Assembly (NCBI GenBank): GCA_035559315.1
Contig: DATMBJ010000137.1
Span: 1 to 23,898 of the forward strand
Reading direction: 5' to 3'
Source of the DNA: DATLZM01 sp035559315
GTDB lineage: Bacteria > Actinomycetota > UBA4738 > HRBIN12
Length of the DNA stretch: 23,898 bases
Made by a program: the position numbers and the translations under genes. The notes beneath the pieces are model-generated. The model ran no database searches and had not been told where the DNA came from. It worked only from the letters and a program-made list of their open reading frames with translations. Shown piece by piece: positions 5,266 through 11,877 of this stretch (within the stretch, counting starts at the first letter, position 1; each line of letters begins with the position of its first letter).

Positions 5266-6642
5266 TCAGGCGTCCAGGACCTCGGCCAGCTGGATCGCCG
5301 CCCACCGGACGGACTCCGAGAGCGTGGGGTAGGCGTGGATCGCCTCGGCCAGGGCTCGGGCCGGGACGCGCCCGGCCATCGCCGCCACCACCTCGTGGAT
5401 CATGGCCCCCGCCTCCTCGGCGACCACGTGTCCCCCCAGGAGCTCCCCGGTGGTCCGGTCGGCCACGAGCTTCACGAGGCCGTAGGGCCGCCCGTCGATG
5501 TGGGCCCGCTCGTTCTCCTGGATCCGGGCGGTCGCCGCGGCGACCTCGCGGCCGGCGGCCCGGGCCTCGGCCTCGGTCAACCCGACGCTCGCCACCTCGG
5601 GGTCGGTGAACGTGACCCGCGGCACGACCCGGTAGTCCCGGGGCCGCGGCTCCCCCAGGATGTCGTCGACGACGAGCTCGGCCTCGTAGCTCCCGACGTG
5701 GGTGAAGAGGAGCTCCCCGGTGGCGTCGCCCGCGACCCAGACGTGCGGCGCCGTGGTGCGGAGCGTGTCGGTGAGGACGGGCCGGCCCGCCGCGTCCAGC
5801 TCGACCCCGGCCGCCGCCAGGTCGTGCCCGTCGAAGACCGGCCGCCGCCCGGTCGCCACCAGGAGCCGCTCCGCCCGGACCTCCCCGCGGCCCTCGAGCG
5901 ACAGGACGAACCCTCCGTCGTCCCCGCGATCCACCCGCTCGGTCCGCGCCCCGACCTCGACCCGGACCCCCTCGTCCTCGAGCGCCCGCGCGAGCTCGGC
6001 CGCCGCCTCGGGGTCCTCGGTCGGGAGGACCTGGGGGAGGAGCTCGACGAGCGTCACGCGGGCGCCGAACCGCGCGTAGAGCTGGGCGAACTCGGCCCCG
6101 ATGGCGCCGGCCCCGAGGACCGCGAGCGAGCCCGGCACCCGGTCCGGCTCCCAGATCGCCTCCCGGTTCGTCCACGCGGGGAGCCCGCGGAGCCCGGGCA
6201 CCGGGGGGATGGTGGGCTCGGCGCCCGTGGCGAGCACTATCCTCGCCGCCTCCACCTGGGTCCCGTCCGCGAGCTCGACCCGGTGGGCGCCGAGGAGCCG
6301 CGCCTCCTGGAGGAAGACCCGGACGCCCATGCGCTCGAAGGGCGCGGCCCCCTCGCCCGACTGGGCGTCGATCACCCGGCGGACCCGCTCCCGGACCGCC
6401 GCCAGGTCGACCTCGACGCGAGGGACCCGCACGCCGAACCTCCCCGCGTCGCGGGCCAGCGCGGCGATCCTCGCGCTCCGAAGCATGGCCTTGGTCGGGA
6501 CGCAGCCGTGGTGGTTGCACTCCCCGCCGAGCCGGTCCCGCTCGGCGATCGCCACGCGGAGGTCGCTCCGGCGCGCGAGCTGGAACGCGACCTCCGAGCC
6601 CGTGCCGCCGCCGCCGATCACGAAGACGTCGAACCGTTCCAC
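5266..6642 (-). CDS. FAD-dependent pyridine nucleotide-disulfide oxidoreductase (Lpd/MerA-like)
   Basis: A 458-residue flavoprotein beginning with FDVFVIGGGGTGSEV, the FAD-binding beta-alpha-beta motif. The redox disulfide is in GGECNHHGCVPTKAM (CxxxxC, near residues 41-46). The NAD(P)H-binding motif is VLGAGAIGAEFAQLYARFG, and the second FAD motif is VWVAGDATGELLFTH. The C-terminal dimerisation domain ends HAYPTLSESV, which keeps the His and Glu pair of dihydrolipoamide dehydrogenase (usual form HPTLSE) with Tyr before Pro. MerA's C-terminal Cys pair and HMA domain are absent. No pyruvate or 2-oxoacid dehydrogenase genes are nearby, so a thiol or quinone reductase role is as likely as lipoamide. 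The GTG start at 6642 fits the family N-terminus; an ATG at 6675 is an alternative that would add 11 residues. Confidence 0.88.
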   Translation of the reverse strand: MERFDVFVIGGGGTGSEVAFQLARRSDLRVAIAERDRLGGECNHHGCVPTKAMLRSARIAALARDAGRFGVRVPRVEVDLAAVRERVRRVIDAQSGEGAAPFERMGVRVFLQEARLLGAHRVELADGTQVEAARIVLATGAEPTIPPVPGLRGLPAWTNREAIWEPDRVPGSLAVLGAGAIGAEFAQLYARFGARVTLVELLPQVLPTEDPEAAAELARALEDEGVRVEVGARTERVDRGDDGGFVLSLEGRGEVRAERLLVATGRRPVFDGHDLAAAGVELDAAGRPVLTDTLRTTAPHVWVAGDATGELLFTHVGSYEAELVVDDILGEPRPRDYRVVPRVTFTDPEVASVGLTEAEARAAGREVAAATARIQENERAHIDGRPYGLVKLVADRTTGELLGGHVVAEEAGAMIHEVVAAMAGRVPARALAEAIHAYPTLSESVRWAAIQLAEVLDA

Positions 6643-6732
6643 GCCCTGGCTAACCACGGCGGGCCCCGATCCCATCCCGGCGGACCGCCTCGCGGGCCGG
6701 CCGAGGGGGCTCGGCCCAACCGCCGCAGCCTC

Positions 6733-6738
6733 TACCAT
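6733..6738 (+). promoter_or_regulatory. -10 box of the Nudix-CoA operon
   Basis: TACCAT ends 7 bases before ATG 6746. It overlaps an earlier in-frame ATG (6737), which argues for 6746 as the true start of a leaderless message. Confidence 0.5.
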
Positions 6739-6745
6739 GCGTCCG

Positions 6746-7330
6746 ATGCCGTCCCCCGACCTCGCGGCCCGCCTCCGCGCCGCCCTGGACCCGGACCCCC
6801 GGCCCGAGCCCGGGCCGGGCGACCGCCTGGCCGCGGTGCTGCTCCCGCTGGTCCGCCGGGGCGAGGTGCGGGCGGTGTTCACCCGGCGGACCGAGCACCT
6901 CCCGCGGCACGCGGGGGAGATCTCGTTCCCCGGGGGGCTCGTGGACGACGCGGACCCCGACCTCGCCGCCACCGCCCTCCGCGAGCTCGAGGAGGAGCTG
7001 GGGGTGCCCCCGGAGCGGGTCGAGGTCCTGGGGTCCCTCCCCCCGGTCCACACGACCGTGAGCGGCATCCTGGTCGTGCCGTTCGTGGGCATGGTGGGGC
7101 GCGGGCCGGCGTTCGTACCGAGCGAGGAGGAGATCGCGGAGGTGCTCGAGTTCCCGCTCGCCGCGCTGGCCGCGGCCGAGGCGGAGGTGGTCTGGCCGGT
7201 CGACGACCACGTCTACCGCGGGTTCGCCTACGAGATGCCGGGCGCGACGATCTGGGGGCTCACCGCCCGCGTGCTCCACGAGCTGCTCGAGATCGTTCGG
7301 AGGGAGGCCCCGTGGGCGATTGCGCGCTGA
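6746..7330 (+). CDS. Nudix hydrolase, CoA pyrophosphatase type (NudL/NUDT7-like)
   Basis: A 194-residue cytoplasmic Nudix enzyme. The CoA-pyrophosphatase signature is clear: FTRRTEHLPRHAGEISFPGG (near residues 49-68), leading into a Nudix box with ATALRELEEELGV. ALREAEEEV is the matching part of E. coli NudL. LGSLPPVHTTVSGILVVPFVG, also shared with NudL, follows. Such enzymes cut CoA and its esters into 3',5'-ADP and a 4'-phosphopantetheine product using Mg2+ or Mn2+. The gene starts a short operon: the next gene begins at GTG 7312, overlapping its end by 19 bases. The partner encodes a CoA-binding domain, which strengthens the CoA link. Actual substrate, CoA or another nucleotide diphosphate, is inferred from the family motif. 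Confidence 0.9.
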   Translation: MPSPDLAARLRAALDPDPRPEPGPGDRLAAVLLPLVRRGEVRAVFTRRTEHLPRHAGEISFPGGLVDDADPDLAATALRELEEELGVPPERVEVLGSLPPVHTTVSGILVVPFVGMVGRGPAFVPSEEEIAEVLEFPLAALAAAEAEVVWPVDDHVYRGFAYEMPGATIWGLTARVLHELLEIVRREAPWAIAR

Positions 7331-7785
7331 GCCGCCGGCTCCCTGCGGACCTCGAGCTCCGGGCGCTCCTCGGGGACGCCCGGACCATCGCGGTCGTCGG
7401 GCTCTCGTCCAAGCCCTGGCGCCCCTCGCACCGGGTGGCCTCCTACCTCAAGCGGCGCGGGTACCGGATCGTCCCGGTGAACCCCAACGAGCGCGAGGTG
7501 CTGGGCGAGCCGGCCTACCCCTCGCTCGAGGACGTCCCGCCCGACGTGCGGATCGACGTGGTGGACGTGTTCCGCCGGCCCGAGCACGCGCCCGAGCTCG
7601 CCCGGCAGGCCGCGCGGGTCGGCGCGAGGGTCCTGTGGCTCCAGGCCGGGGTGGTGAGCGAGGAGGCCGCCCGGATCGCCGAGGCGGCGGGCCTGTCGGT
7701 CATCATGGGGGCGTGCATCCACGAGGAGCTCCTCCGCCTCGACGAGGAGACGGGGGGCTCGACCGCGCGGGGAACGGAGGGGTGA
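7312..7785 (+). CDS. CoA-binding domain protein (YccU-like)
   Basis: A 157-residue Rossmann-type protein of the CoA_binding_2 family. Conserved motifs are TIAVVGLSSKPWRPSHRVASY near residues 24-44, RIVPVNPNE, VVDVFRRPEHAPEL, VLWLQAGVVSEEAA and IMGACIHEELLRL. The family resembles the CoA-binding part of succinyl-CoA synthetase but lacks the catalytic half, so it probably binds CoA or an acyl-CoA without ligase activity. The GTG start has GGAGGGAGG in front and overlaps the 3' end of the Nudix gene, so translation is coupled. I prefer this start because the frame upstream is antisense to another gene. It is followed after one base by a 54-residue gene. A role in CoA turnover or sensing together with the Nudix enzyme is inference. 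Confidence 0.9.
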   Translation: MGDCALSRRLPADLELRALLGDARTIAVVGLSSKPWRPSHRVASYLKRRGYRIVPVNPNEREVLGEPAYPSLEDVPPDVRIDVVDVFRRPEHAPELARQAARVGARVLWLQAGVVSEEAARIAEAAGLSVIMGACIHEELLRLDEETGGSTARGTEG

Positions 7786-7786
7786 G

Positions 7787-7951
7787 ATGCAGCGGTGGGA
7801 GTACTTCGTGGCGCCGCTCCTGGAGCACAACCCGGGCGAGATCCTGAACACGTTCGGGGAGGACGGCTGGGAGCTCGTGTCCGTGCTCCAGATCGAGAAC
7901 CCGATGGGCGGACGCTCCCTCGTCGCCTACCTGAAGCGGCCGAAGGCCTGA
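7787..7951 (+). CDS. Small DUF4177-like protein, 54 residues
   Basis: ATG 7787 lies one base after the CoA-binding gene stop and is preceded by GGAGGGG at good spacing, so this is the third gene of the operon. The protein starts MQRWEYFVAPLL, has LNTFGEDGWELVSVLQI in the middle and ends VAYLKRPKA. The pattern of a strand with WEY, a helix with L-x-x-x-G-x-x-G-W-E-L-V, and a final strand ending in F/YLKRP is that of DUF4177 and related small alpha-beta proteins of unknown function. There is no signal peptide, membrane segment or cysteine. The exact family is a resemblance judged by eye. Confidence 0.85.
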   Translation: MQRWEYFVAPLLEHNPGEILNTFGEDGWELVSVLQIENPMGGRSLVAYLKRPKA

Positions 7952-7954
7952 GGT

Positions 7955-9181
7955 TCAGGCGCGCGGAGGGCGGAGCCGGCGGCTCGACCACACGAGCGCG
8001 GCGAGGAGGAGGGCGGCCACGAGGAGGGTCGCCGCCGTCCCGGCCCTGCCGCGCCCGGGTTCGACCGGGCCCGGGGTCCCCGGCGCGGGGGCCGTCGGGC
8101 TCGCCGCGCGGGTCGCCGTGGGGCTGGCCGTGGGGCCGCCGGTCGGGCTCGCCGCGGGGCCGGTCCGCGCCCGGACGCCCGTGACCCTGAGGATCGCGGT
8201 CGCCGTGGCCACGTAGAGCCGGCCGTCGGGGCCGACGGCGACGTCGGTGATCCCCGCCCCCGCAGGGAGCACGACGCGGTGCTCCCGGACCCGGTCGAGG
8301 TCGGGCCCCCCGAGCCGCGCGCGGTGGAGGTCCCCTCGGAAGTCCCCGAACCACATCGTGTCGGGGGCGGTGAAGGCGCACCCGGTGGGCACGATCACCT
8401 GGGGGAACACGATCTCGGGGTCCACGAACCCCGGCCCCCCACCCGGGCCGAGCACCGCCGGCCACCCGTGGTCCCCCCCGGGCCGGAGCAGGTTGACCTC
8501 GTCGTCGCGGTCGGGCCCGTTCTCGGTCTCCCAGACGTCGCCGGTGCCCGGGTTCACGCACAGGCCGAAGGAGTTGCGGTGGCCGAGCGTGTAGACCGGG
8601 CTCCCGGGGAAGGGGTTGTCGGGCGGCACGCTCCCGTCGGGCGCGAGCCGGAGCACCTTCCCCCCCAGGTCGTCGGGGTCCCGGGCCCGCGCGGGCTCGT
8701 GGGCCTCGCCGGTGGAGACGTAGAGCATCCCGTCGAGGCCGAACGCGAGGTCTCCCCCGTTGTGGTAGCCGGAGACCGCCGGGAGCAGCTCGAGGAGCGC
8801 CTCCGGGCTCCCCGCGCGCCCGGCCGCGAGCCGCACCCGGACCAGGCGGTTCCGGCCGGTCCGGGCGTCGGAGTAGTACACGTAGAGCCAGGGTTCCTCG
8901 GGGAAGCGGGGGTGGATCGCGAGCCCCAGGAGCCCCCGCTCGGCGCCGCCCAGGACCGGGAGGCGCGCCACGACGCGGTCGGTCCCGTCGGGGGAGAGGA
9001 GCCGGATCCTCCCCGTGTCCTTCTCGCCGTAGACGATCGTCCCGTCGGGGAGGAACGCGAGGTTCGTGGGGAACCCGAGGCCGGTCGCGACGGGCTCCAG
9101 GCCCGGGTCCGATCCGGGCCCGAACCCCGCCGCGCACGCCACCGCCCAGGTCAGCACGACCGCGGGCAGCGCCCGGCGCAT
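7955..9181 (-). CDS. Exported glucose/sorbosone-dehydrogenase-like beta-propeller protein, C-terminally anchored
   Basis: A 408-residue protein of the GSDH/PQQ-dependent sugar dehydrogenase family. A short signal sequence precedes Cys16 (TWAVAC), which could be a weak lipobox. The propeller (about residues 28-320) has GLGFPTNLAFLPDGTIVYGEK, GLLGLAIHPRF, GYHNGGDLAFGLDGMLYVSTGE with the family's active-site His, LGHRNSFGL and ENGPDRDDEVNLL. Residues 330-375 are a Ser/Pro/Thr-rich stalk with repeated ASPT units. A hydrophobic segment TAATLLVAALLLAALVW and a basic RRLR tail follow, which would anchor the protein to the membrane with the propeller outside. PQQ binding is known for some members only, and no PQQ synthesis genes are in view, so the substrate is open. 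TAGACT (9193-9188) lies 6 bases before the ATG. Confidence 0.88.
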   Translation of the reverse strand: MRRALPAVVLTWAVACAAGFGPGSDPGLEPVATGLGFPTNLAFLPDGTIVYGEKDTGRIRLLSPDGTDRVVARLPVLGGAERGLLGLAIHPRFPEEPWLYVYYSDARTGRNRLVRVRLAAGRAGSPEALLELLPAVSGYHNGGDLAFGLDGMLYVSTGEAHEPARARDPDDLGGKVLRLAPDGSVPPDNPFPGSPVYTLGHRNSFGLCVNPGTGDVWETENGPDRDDEVNLLRPGGDHGWPAVLGPGGGPGFVDPEIVFPQVIVPTGCAFTAPDTMWFGDFRGDLHRARLGGPDLDRVREHRVVLPAGAGITDVAVGPDGRLYVATATAILRVTGVRARTGPAASPTGGPTASPTATRAASPTAPAPGTPGPVEPGRGRAGTAATLLVAALLLAALVWSSRRLRPPRA

Positions 9182-9187
9182 GCCGGG

Positions 9188-9231
9188 AGTCTACCGGCGC
9201 GGTTGACCGGCACGGCCGGCCTCCGTAGCGT
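9188..9231. promoter_or_regulatory. Divergent leaderless promoters of the sugar-dehydrogenase-like and VOC genes
   Basis: For the plus-strand gene, TTGACC (9203-9208) and TAGCGT (9226-9231) are separated by exactly 17 bases, and TAGCGT ends 6 bases before ATG 9238. For the minus-strand gene, TAGACT (9193-9188) ends 6 bases before ATG 9181. No Shine-Dalgarno sequence is present on either side. This is the best-formed promoter pair in the window. Confidence 0.65.
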
Positions 9232-9237
9232 CCCGGC

Positions 9238-9861
9238 ATGCTCCGCATCGACCACGTGGTGTTCGCGGTCCGGGACCTCGACGAGGCGGCGGCGCGGCTG
9301 TGGCGGGAGCACGGCCTGGCCGCGGTCCCCGGCGGGCGGCATCCGGCGTGGGGCACGGGGAACGCGGTCGTGCCGCTGGGCGAGGACTACGTGGAGCTCC
9401 TCGCGGCCGTCGACGAGGAGCGGGCCCGGGGGTCGGACCTGGGCCGGGCGATCCTCGAGCGGGCCCGCGACGGCGACCGGCCGTTCGCGGTCTGCCTGCG
9501 GACCGACGACCTGGACCGGGTAGCCCGCCGGCTGGGGCTGGTCACGGTGGAGGGGATGCGGACCCGGCCCGACGGGACCGAGATCCGGTGGCGGAGCGCG
9601 GGGCTCGACCGGACCGTCGAGGACCCCTCGCTCCCGTTCTTCATCGAGTGGGAGGTGCCGCCCGACCTCCACCCCGGCCGGGCGCGGGCCAGGCACCGCG
9701 CCCGCCCCCGGGGCATCGCCTGGGCGGTGGTGGGCGGGGACGAGGGGGCGCTCCGGGAGTGGCTCGGCGGCGCCCCGCTGCCCCTGCGGGCGGTCCCCGG
9801 CCCCCCGGGCCTGGCGGCGGTGGGGATCGCCACCGAGGAGGGGCAGATCGTCCTCAGGTAG
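9238..9861 (+). CDS. Glyoxalase-like (VOC superfamily) protein
   Basis: A 207-residue protein with the N-terminal VOC pattern LRIDHVVFAVRDLDEAAARL, where His6 is a typical metal ligand. A strand pair GTGNAVVPLGEDYVELLAAV supplies a second ligand Glu. The overall layout, with FFIEWEVPPDLHPGRA in the middle and a shorter second half ending LAAVGIATEEGQIVL, resembles the Glyoxalase_3 (PF13468) type found as stand-alone proteins in Actinomycetota. No specific substrate can be assigned. Its stop overlaps the stop of the convergent cystathionine gene by 8 bases, so no terminator separates the two. Confidence 0.82.
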   Translation: MLRIDHVVFAVRDLDEAAARLWREHGLAAVPGGRHPAWGTGNAVVPLGEDYVELLAAVDEERARGSDLGRAILERARDGDRPFAVCLRTDDLDRVARRLGLVTVEGMRTRPDGTEIRWRSAGLDRTVEDPSLPFFIEWEVPPDLHPGRARARHRARPRGIAWAVVGGDEGALREWLGGAPLPLRAVPGPPGLAAVGIATEEGQIVLR

Positions 9862-11002
9862 CCGCGATCCGAGCCGGGGGCTCGAGCGCGCGGGCCAGGT
9901 CCTCGACGAGGTCGTCGGGGTGCTCGATCCCCACCGAGAGCCGGATCAGGTTCGGCGGCACCTCGAGGGGGGAGCCGGCGACGCTCGCGTGGGTCATGGG
10001 CGCCGGGACCTCGATCAGCGACTCCACCCCGCCCAGGGACTCGGCGAGGAAGAACAGACGGGTGGAGCGGGCCACGCGGGCCGCCTCCTCGGCGCTCTCC
10101 ACCTCGAACGAGACCATGCCGCCGAAATCCCGCATCTGGCGCGCGGCGACCTCGTGCCCGGGGTGGGAGGGGAGGCCGGGGTAGTGGACGCGCCGCACCC
10201 TCGGGTGCTCGGCGAGGAACGCGGCCACCCTCCGCGCGCCCCGGCAGTGCGCCTCCATCCGCACCGCGAGCGTCTTCACCCCGCGGAGCGCCAGGTAGCA
10301 GTCCATCGGCCCGGGGACGGCCCCCACGGCGTTCTGGAGGAACCGGAGCCGCTCGGCCAGCTCGTCGTCGTTCGTCACCACCGCGCCGCCCACGAGGTCG
10401 GAGTGGCCGCCCAGGTACTTGGTGACCGAGTGCACCACGACGTCGGCGCCCAGCTCGAGGGGGCGCTGGAGGTAGGGGGTGGCGAACGTGTTGTCCACGA
10501 CCACCCGGGCCCCGGCCGCGTGGGCCGCCTCGGCCACCGCCGCCACGTCCACGATCTTGAGGAGCGGGTTGGTGGGCGTCTCCACCCAGACCATCCGGGT
10601 CTCCTCGCGCAGCGCGGCCCGGACCCCCGCCGGGTCGGTCATGTCGACGACGTCGAAGGCGACGCCCCACCCCCCGAGCACCCGGGCGAACAGCCGGTAC
10701 GTGCCCCCGTAGACGTCGTCGGGGAGCAGCACGTGGTCGCCGGGGGAGAGCGTGAGCAGGAGCGTGGCCTCGGCGGCGAGCCCGGAGGCGAAGCAGAGCG
10801 CGTGCCGGCCGCCCTCGAGGGAGGCCAGGACGGTCTGGAGGGCCTCGCGGGTGGGGTTCCCCCCGCGGGCGTAGTCGTAGCGGATCGGCTTCCCCACGTC
10901 GGGCTGCGCGTAGGTCGAGGTCTGGTAGATTGGGACGTTCACCGCCCCGTAGGCCGGCTCCGGCTCCTGCCCCACGTGGATCGCGCGCGTCTCGAACCTC
11001 AT
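9854..11002 (-). CDS. Cystathionine gamma-synthase/gamma-lyase (PLP-dependent)
   Basis: A 382-residue fold-type I PLP enzyme of the Cys/Met metabolism family. The PLP lysine is Lys195 in HSVTKYLGGHSD. YDYARGGNPT (42-51) gives the Tyr and Arg that bind PLP phosphate in the neighbouring subunit. FASGLAAEA, VVVDNTFATPYLQRP and AESLGGVESLIEVPAPMTH are further signatures. Gamma-synthase and gamma-lyase cannot be told apart safely by motif. With cystathionine beta-synthase in the same operon, the lyase reaction (cystathionine to cysteine, 2-oxobutyrate and ammonia) is favoured. The start is 19 bases after the DUF429 stop and has GGGAGGGAGG upstream. It is the last gene of the operon. Confidence 0.92.
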   Translation of the reverse strand: MRFETRAIHVGQEPEPAYGAVNVPIYQTSTYAQPDVGKPIRYDYARGGNPTREALQTVLASLEGGRHALCFASGLAAEATLLLTLSPGDHVLLPDDVYGGTYRLFARVLGGWGVAFDVVDMTDPAGVRAALREETRMVWVETPTNPLLKIVDVAAVAEAAHAAGARVVVDNTFATPYLQRPLELGADVVVHSVTKYLGGHSDLVGGAVVTNDDELAERLRFLQNAVGAVPGPMDCYLALRGVKTLAVRMEAHCRGARRVAAFLAEHPRVRRVHYPGLPSHPGHEVAARQMRDFGGMVSFEVESAEEAARVARSTRLFFLAESLGGVESLIEVPAPMTHASVAGSPLEVPPNLIRLSVGIEHPDDLVEDLARALEPPARIAAT

Positions 11003-11021
11003 GCCTCCGACCTCCCTCCCG

Positions 11022-11870
11022 TCACGAGAGCTCCGGCGGGAGCTCCCAGCCGCGGCGGCGGAGCTCCTCCAGAGCCTCCTGGCCGTCGCGGGCGAGCCTC
11101 CAGAGCCGCGCCTTCCGCTTCGCGTCGTGGCCGGGGGCGAACTCCGAACGGGTGAGCGCGGTGCAGCCCGGGTCCCCGCAGCCGCAGGGCCGGAAGAACC
11201 AGCCCTGCACGCCCTCCCGCGGCCGGAGGACGGCCCGGGGGAAGCGGGCCGGGATCGTCCGCCGGGGCAGCACGATCAGCCCCTCCCGCGGGTCGCCCGG
11301 CGCGAAGAACTCGCCCCGCAGGGCGTGGAGGCCGGTGAGCGCGGCCAGGGCGGCGTCCACCTGGTCCAGGGAGGAGAGCTCCCGCACCGCCACCCCGGCC
11401 ATCCGGAGCACCTCGGCCCGCCAGGCCCGCTTGTTCACCCGCCGGGGCGGGAGGCAACCGGCGAGGACCACCGCGGAGCCGTGGGGGAAGACCTCGAGCG
11501 CGGTGCCCCGGGGATCCCCTCCCCGGAACCGCGGGTACCCGACCCGGGCCACGGCCGCGAAGGCCGCGATCCCGTTCCGCATCCACCCGTAGAAGGGGTG
11601 CTCGCGCCCCACCGCCGCGCACGGGGTCCGGAAGCAGCGGATCCCGAGGGCCGCGATCTCCCGCTCGGTGAGGCGCGAGGTGGCTCCATCCGGGGTCCAG
11701 GCCGGCGGCGAGTCGATCGCCACCACGTCCGGGCGGAGGCTCCGCACGACCTCCCCGAGCTGGTCGAGGCGGACCCGTCGGTGGCGGGCCAGGGGTACCA
11801 GGCGCTCGTCCAGCAGGACGAGGTCGAACCCCTTCCGGTCGTCGCCGACGTCGATCCCGAGCGCGCGCAC
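11022..11870 (-). CDS. DUF429 protein (predicted RNase H-fold nuclease) with C-terminal Cys-rich motif
   Basis: A 282-residue protein. The N-terminal part has ALGIDVGDDRKGFDLVLLD and VVAIDSPPAW near residues 46-57, the strand-ending Asp residues typical of the RNase H-like fold in DUF429. ALEVFPHGSAVVLAG and SSLDQVDAALAALTG continue the family pattern. The C-terminus carries CGCGDPGC followed by TRSEFAPGHDAKRKARLW, a compact Cys-His element that looks like a zinc or nucleic-acid-binding module. Why it sits between two transsulfuration genes is unknown. The GTG start is 7 bases after the cystathionine beta-synthase stop, with no good Shine-Dalgarno sequence, so coupling is likely. Nuclease activity is a family prediction, not shown. 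Confidence 0.82.
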   Translation of the reverse strand: MRALGIDVGDDRKGFDLVLLDERLVPLARHRRVRLDQLGEVVRSLRPDVVAIDSPPAWTPDGATSRLTEREIAALGIRCFRTPCAAVGREHPFYGWMRNGIAAFAAVARVGYPRFRGGDPRGTALEVFPHGSAVVLAGCLPPRRVNKRAWRAEVLRMAGVAVRELSSLDQVDAALAALTGLHALRGEFFAPGDPREGLIVLPRRTIPARFPRAVLRPREGVQGWFFRPCGCGDPGCTALTRSEFAPGHDAKRKARLWRLARDGQEALEELRRRGWELPPELS

Positions 11871-11877
11871 CGCGGGG

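Noticed and set aside
8050..8165. Repeated GGGCTCGCCG-type units as a DNA repeat array
   Set aside because: They encode the Ser/Pro/Thr-rich stalk (ASPT units) of the sugar-dehydrogenase-like protein.
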